This document shows, in pieces, positions 21,939 through 24,923 of a stretch of DNA of 24,923 nucleotides; the first letter of the stretch is position 1, and every line of letters starts with the position of its first letter. The DNA lies in NCBI GenBank assembly GCA_049657775.1, contig JBASNZ010000026.1, positions 1 through 24,923 of the forward strand. The letters are read 5' to 3'. The stretch comes from JBASNZ01 sp049657775 (GTDB taxonomy: Bacteria > Actinomycetota > Coriobacteriia > Anaerosomatales > Anaerosomataceae). The translations under genes were made by a program, and so were the position numbers. The notes below the pieces were generated by a model. That model did not search any database. It saw only the letters and a list, made by a program, of their open reading frames with translations, and had not been told where the DNA came from.

Positions 21939-23975
21939 CTATGAGCCCTCCTCGCACCGCGCGGGAAATATGAATGTGAACGTGGAGCCCTCGCCCGGCA
22001 CACTCTCGACCTCGATAGTGCCGCCAAGCACCTCGGCGATCCTGCGGCTTACCGCGAGGCCAAGACCGGTGCCTTCGTGGGTCCCGGCACGCCTGCGCGT
22101 GACCTGGCGGAACTCCTCGAAGACGTGTGGGAGCTCGTCGGCGTCGATGCCGACCCCCGTGTCCTTGACCCGGACCATCACCCTGTCGTTCGCGACCACA
22201 TCGGCCTCGATGCAGACCGAACCCTCGACTGTGTACTTGAGCGCGTTGGAGAGCAACTGCAACAGCACCTGCTCCACCTTGTTACGGTCGGTGAACACGT
22301 TGATGGCGGTCCGCTGCGGCCGCACGTCGAGCTCGATACCGCGCTCCTCGGCCAGCTGACGGCCACCGACGACGACCGATTCGATCAGGCCGCACACGTC
22401 GAACTGCTCGGAGTTGCATCGTTCGACGCCGATGTCCAGCCTCGACAACTCAAGGATGTCGCCGGTCAGCTCCAGCAGCTGACGTCCCGCATCACCGATC
22501 ATCGCTATCTGTCGGCGCTGCTCCTCGTTGAGGTCACCCGCCATGCCCTGCGAAAGTGCGTCCGAGAAACCGATGACGGTCTGAAGCGGCGTGCGCAGCT
22601 CGGTGCCCATGTTCTCGTAGAAGGCTTCGCTCGCCCTGCTCGTGCGCTGCAGCTCGGCATGGCTGCGCATAAGGTCTGCGGTCCGCCGCTGCACCAGGAT
22701 CTCGAGTTCTTGCTTGTAGCGCTGGAGCTCGAACTCTGTCCGCCTGCGCTCGGTCACGTCGTGAACGATGCCGTACACAAGATCGCGCCCCTGGACTGTG
22801 ATGGGGCCCGCGTGCATCTCGACATCGCGGACCAAGCCGTTAGCGAGACGGTGCTTGAACTGGAAGTAGTCGCGCAAGCGCACGACCGCGCGGTTGATCT
22901 CGTCTCGTGCGTCTTCCGGCGCACCGACGTCAAGCTGCAGCACGCTCATGGTGGTCATGTCGTCGTGACTGTATCCGTAGAAATCGCACGCAGCCTCATT
23001 GGCATCGACGATCTGGGACGACACCGGGTCCAGCAGCAGCATCGGCATGTGGCTGTGCTCGAACAGAGCCGAGTAGCGCTCCTCGCTCTCGCGCAGGGCC
23101 CGCTCCGCCCTGATGTGCAGCAGAAGCGGGCTGATCCTTGACGCGAATAACCGGGTGACCCCGCGCGCGAACGACGCGTCGCCCATGTCATGGCGTGCAT
23201 ACACCCCGAGTGTGCCCACGCGACCGCCGGCCGCGTCGTACAGGAGGCACCCGACGAACACCTTGAATCCCTGTTCTTCGGCCCAGGAGTCCTCGGGGTT
23301 GGACTGTGCGATGTCACCCGCGTACCAGACCGTTCGCCGCCCCGGTGACGAGGCTGCGGGGGTTCCTACCAGCTGCCACTCGAACCCCTCGAGGACTTCT
23401 CCGTCCAGAACGGCGGCGATCGTGCGGCCCCGCGACGGTCGGTCCGGCTCCACCTCGGCCAGAACGCCCGCATCAGCGCCGATGACATCCACGAGCGTCG
23501 CAAGGAGCCGCGCGAATGATGCGTCGTCGTCGGCCGAAGCGGGGTCGAGCGGGTGGAGATGCTCCTGAGCGAGTGCCCGGTCGTCGGGGTGGTCGTAGGC
23601 GTAGAGTGTGGCTCCACCCAGCGCGCCGCCGGCCGACATGATCGGCACCGCGATGAACGACACCTCCGTGACTCCGCCGCGGGCCAAACGCACCTTCGTC
23701 GTGATCGCGAGAAACGGTCGTGCATCGTCAAGTTTGCTCACGACCAGTTCCCACACGTCCAGGCCGTCGAACGTAAGCAGCCTGCGGTCCGGGCTGTCCG
23801 CGGATTCCGCCAGGAGCGGCTCGGCCTGACGGTTGGACATCGTGATCCGGCCGTTGAGGTCGTACTGGATCACGGGCACCGAGATCGTCTCGGTCAGGGC
23901 GCTCAGGAACGCGAGCGGTCCGCGAGCGTCACCACTGTCGTGCCCGGAGCGGTCCTCGTCAGAAGAGCCGTTCAC
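21939..23975 (-). CDS. PAS-GAF-PAS sensor kinase homologue lacking the phospho-accepting His
   Basis: The 678-residue protein is predicted soluble. It has a PAS-like domain (about 22-128), a GAF-like domain (about 152-290), a second PAS (about 300-410, with YSALFEHSHMPMLLLD and DVTERRR), a coiled coil (about 410-450), a HisKA-like helix pair (about 450-515) and a HATPase. The HATPase motifs are complete: N box LLQLLSNALKY (572-582), DTGVGI (605-610), F box VFEEF and G2 GTGLGL (635-640). The H-box reads NMGTELRTPL instead of NMSHELRTPL, so residue 458 is Thr (ACC at 22604..22602), not His. It therefore should not autophosphorylate normally. The GTG at 23975 has GAGGAG 5 nt upstream. No response regulator is adjacent. 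Confidence 0.86.
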   Translation of the reverse strand: MNGSSDEDRSGHDSGDARGPLAFLSALTETISVPVIQYDLNGRITMSNRQAEPLLAESADSPDRRLLTFDGLDVWELVVSKLDDARPFLAITTKVRLARGGVTEVSFIAVPIMSAGGALGGATLYAYDHPDDRALAQEHLHPLDPASADDDASFARLLATLVDVIGADAGVLAEVEPDRPSRGRTIAAVLDGEVLEGFEWQLVGTPAASSPGRRTVWYAGDIAQSNPEDSWAEEQGFKVFVGCLLYDAAGGRVGTLGVYARHDMGDASFARGVTRLFASRISPLLLHIRAERALRESEERYSALFEHSHMPMLLLDPVSSQIVDANEAACDFYGYSHDDMTTMSVLQLDVGAPEDARDEINRAVVRLRDYFQFKHRLANGLVRDVEMHAGPITVQGRDLVYGIVHDVTERRRTEFELQRYKQELEILVQRRTADLMRSHAELQRTSRASEAFYENMGTELRTPLQTVIGFSDALSQGMAGDLNEEQRRQIAMIGDAGRQLLELTGDILELSRLDIGVERCNSEQFDVCGLIESVVVGGRQLAEERGIELDVRPQRTAINVFTDRNKVEQVLLQLLSNALKYTVEGSVCIEADVVANDRVMVRVKDTGVGIDADELPHVFEEFRQVTRRRAGTHEGTGLGLAVSRRIAEVLGGTIEVESVPGEGSTFTFIFPARCEEGS

Positions 23976-24056
23976 ACGTTCTCCTCGGTGTGCCTGGATG
24001 GGTATCCTTGATGATGACGTGACCGTAGGCTTCATGCAATCCGGAGGGACACCCCC

Positions 24057-24335
24057 TTGGAACCTCAAGTGCGAGCGCACGTGTGGGTATCAGGCGTCGT
24101 GCAGGGCGTCTTCTTCAGGAGAGCCACCGCACGTACCGCCGCCGCGAACGGCGTTGGCGGGTGGGTTCGCAACCTGCCGGACGGGCGCGTCGAGGCGGTC
24201 TTTGAGGGCGACCCGCTCGCGGTCGAGCAAACGCTCGCCTGGATCCGGGTGGGTCCCCCACGGGCGATCGTCGAACACGTTGAGGTCATCCGGGAGGATC
24301 CGCTGGGCGAGAAGGAATTCCGGCTCAACGGGTAG
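24057..24335 (+). CDS. acyP: Acylphosphatase
   Basis: The 92-residue protein has the complete acylphosphatase core: VSGVVQGVFFRR (about 11-22, with the phosphate loop and catalytic Arg) and GGWVRNLPDGRVEAVFEG (about 34-51, with the catalytic Asn). Its length is normal for the family. It hydrolyses acyl-phosphates such as acetyl- or carbamoyl-phosphate in the cytoplasm. The start is a TTG at 24057 with GGAGG 9 nt upstream; a GTG at 24069 is the alternative. It is divergent from the sensor kinase across 81 bp and overlaps the convergent EamA gene by 11 bp at the 3' end. Confidence 0.88.
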   Translation: MEPQVRAHVWVSGVVQGVFFRRATARTAAANGVGGWVRNLPDGRVEAVFEGDPLAVEQTLAWIRVGPPRAIVEHVEVIREDPLGEKEFRLNG

Positions 24336-24923
24336 CCGGACGGCGACCCCTGGTTGTGACCAGGCCTACGCCGACCAGCGCGAGCGCGCCTCCGGCGATC
24401 GTCATGAGCGCCGGAACCTCGTGTATCCAGAACCACGCGATGATCGTGGCGTTGACCGGCTGTACGTACAAGAAGCTCGATGCCACCGATGCCGGCAGCT
24501 TGGAGAGCGCGTGTGAGTACAAGACGTACGCGATGGCACCCGGGAACACCCCAAGATACAGTCCCGAGTAGACCGAGCCCGGGGGTGCGACCGGCAGCTG
24601 CTGAACCAGCCCTGGAAGGAACACGAGCATCGGCAGGGTCCCGAGCCAGATCGAGTACGCCGTGAACTCGAGCGCGCTATAGCGATCGAGCAGCGGTTTT
24701 GAGATGACGAAGTACACCGCGGTCGACATCGCCGCGACAAGTACGAGCAACGCCGCTGGCTCAAAGGAGAGGTGTCCTCCGCCCTCCCCGAGCGTGATGG
24801 CCGCAACACCGGAGAAGGCGATGGCGATACCCAGCCACCCCCAACCGGTCAAGCGCTCGCCAAGACTCAGGTGCGCGAGTATCGCCGTGAAGACGGGACC
24901 CGAAGCGATGATCAGGCTTGCGG
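24325..24923 (-). CDS. EamA/DMT-family transporter, 3' part
   Basis: The frame is open to the window edge, so only the C-terminal ~198 residues are visible. It starts within ASLIIASGPVFTAILAHL and LGERLTGWGWLGIAIAFSG, the typical end of the first EamA repeat. A complete second repeat follows, with five hydrophobic segments and YVQPVNATIIAWFW near the end, a form of the family's conserved PV-A motif. EamA proteins are inner-membrane drug/metabolite exporters with ten helices; the substrate cannot be told. A TTG at 24852 could be mistaken for the start, but the residues before it are clearly part of the same protein. Confidence 0.85.
   Translation of the reverse strand, partial: ASLIIASGPVFTAILAHLSLGERLTGWGWLGIAIAFSGVAAITLGEGGGHLSFEPAALLVLVAAMSTAVYFVISKPLLDRYSALEFTAYSIWLGTLPMLVFLPGLVQQLPVAPPGSVYSGLYLGVFPGAIAYVLYSHALSKLPASVASSFLYVQPVNATIIAWFWIHEVPALMTIAGGALALVGVGLVTTRGRRPATR

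Noticed and set aside
24008..24036. TTGATG with a downstream hexamer as an acyP promoter
   Set aside because: No acceptable -10 is found at 16-18 bp spacing.
24850..24852. TTG at 24852 as the start of the EamA gene
   Set aside because: The residues before it match the family's first repeat and the frame is open to the window edge.

Overview
The window looks like chromosomal DNA of a GC-rich bacterium, most likely an actinobacterium. The reasons are a UPF0182 membrane protein, PspC/LiaF-type envelope proteins, frequent GTG starts, tightly overlapping genes, at least one probable leaderless start, and Fe-S and molybdopterin redox proteins that fit an anaerobic or microaerobic lifestyle. A Coriobacteriia-like lineage is my guess; nothing in the window proves it. 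I saw no rRNA, tRNA, CRISPR array, insertion sequence or phage gene.

Layout. (a) 1-2.9 kb: the first codons of a minus-strand gene with a hairpin over its ribosome-binding site, then a UPF0182 membrane protein. (b) 2.9-6.7 kb, minus strand: a HEAT-repeat protein and an HD-GYP protein, translationally coupled by a GTGA overlap. (c) 6.8-7.5 kb: maf, divergent from (b). (d) 7.5-12.7 kb, minus strand: a compact six-gene operon of CorC/HlyC-type CNNM-CBS protein, PspC-LiaF-TM fusion, LiaF-like protein, second PspC protein, amidohydrolase and methyltransferase. (e) 12.8-16.1 kb, plus strand: a second HEAT-repeat + HD-GYP pair, coupled by TGATG. (f) 16.1-18.3 kb: a possible winged-helix protein, and a flavin reductase divergent from a molybdopterin lipoprotein. 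(g) 18.4-20.0 kb: a tandem UspA protein convergent with a TrhA/hemolysin III-type membrane protein. (h) 20.2-21.0 kb: a 4Fe-4S protein gene broken, or recoded, by an in-frame TAG at codon 15. (i) 21.0-24.0 kb, minus strand: a histidine-kinase-like sensor without the phospho-accepting His, a 26-codon small ORF and a nitroreductase-like gene. (j) 24.1-24.9 kb: acylphosphatase and a partial EamA transporter.

The strongest candidate for an undescribed system is the duplicated HEAT + HD-GYP module. All four proteins of the two pairs begin with the same kind of N-terminal domain: an (R/K)xxxx(L/F)YP motif, then an F-x-x-GV(T/S) motif about 65-70 residues later. The HEAT member precedes the HD-GYP member in both pairs, with overlapping stop and start codons. 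This suggests a two-component assembly in which the shared domain is a sensing or dimerising unit, joined either to a HEAT scaffold or to a (possibly diverged) cyclic-di-GMP phosphodiesterase fold. The other points most worth checking are the amber codon at the start of a 20-bp perfect palindrome, the His-less sensor kinase, and the small membrane-peptide ORF coupled to the nitroreductase.
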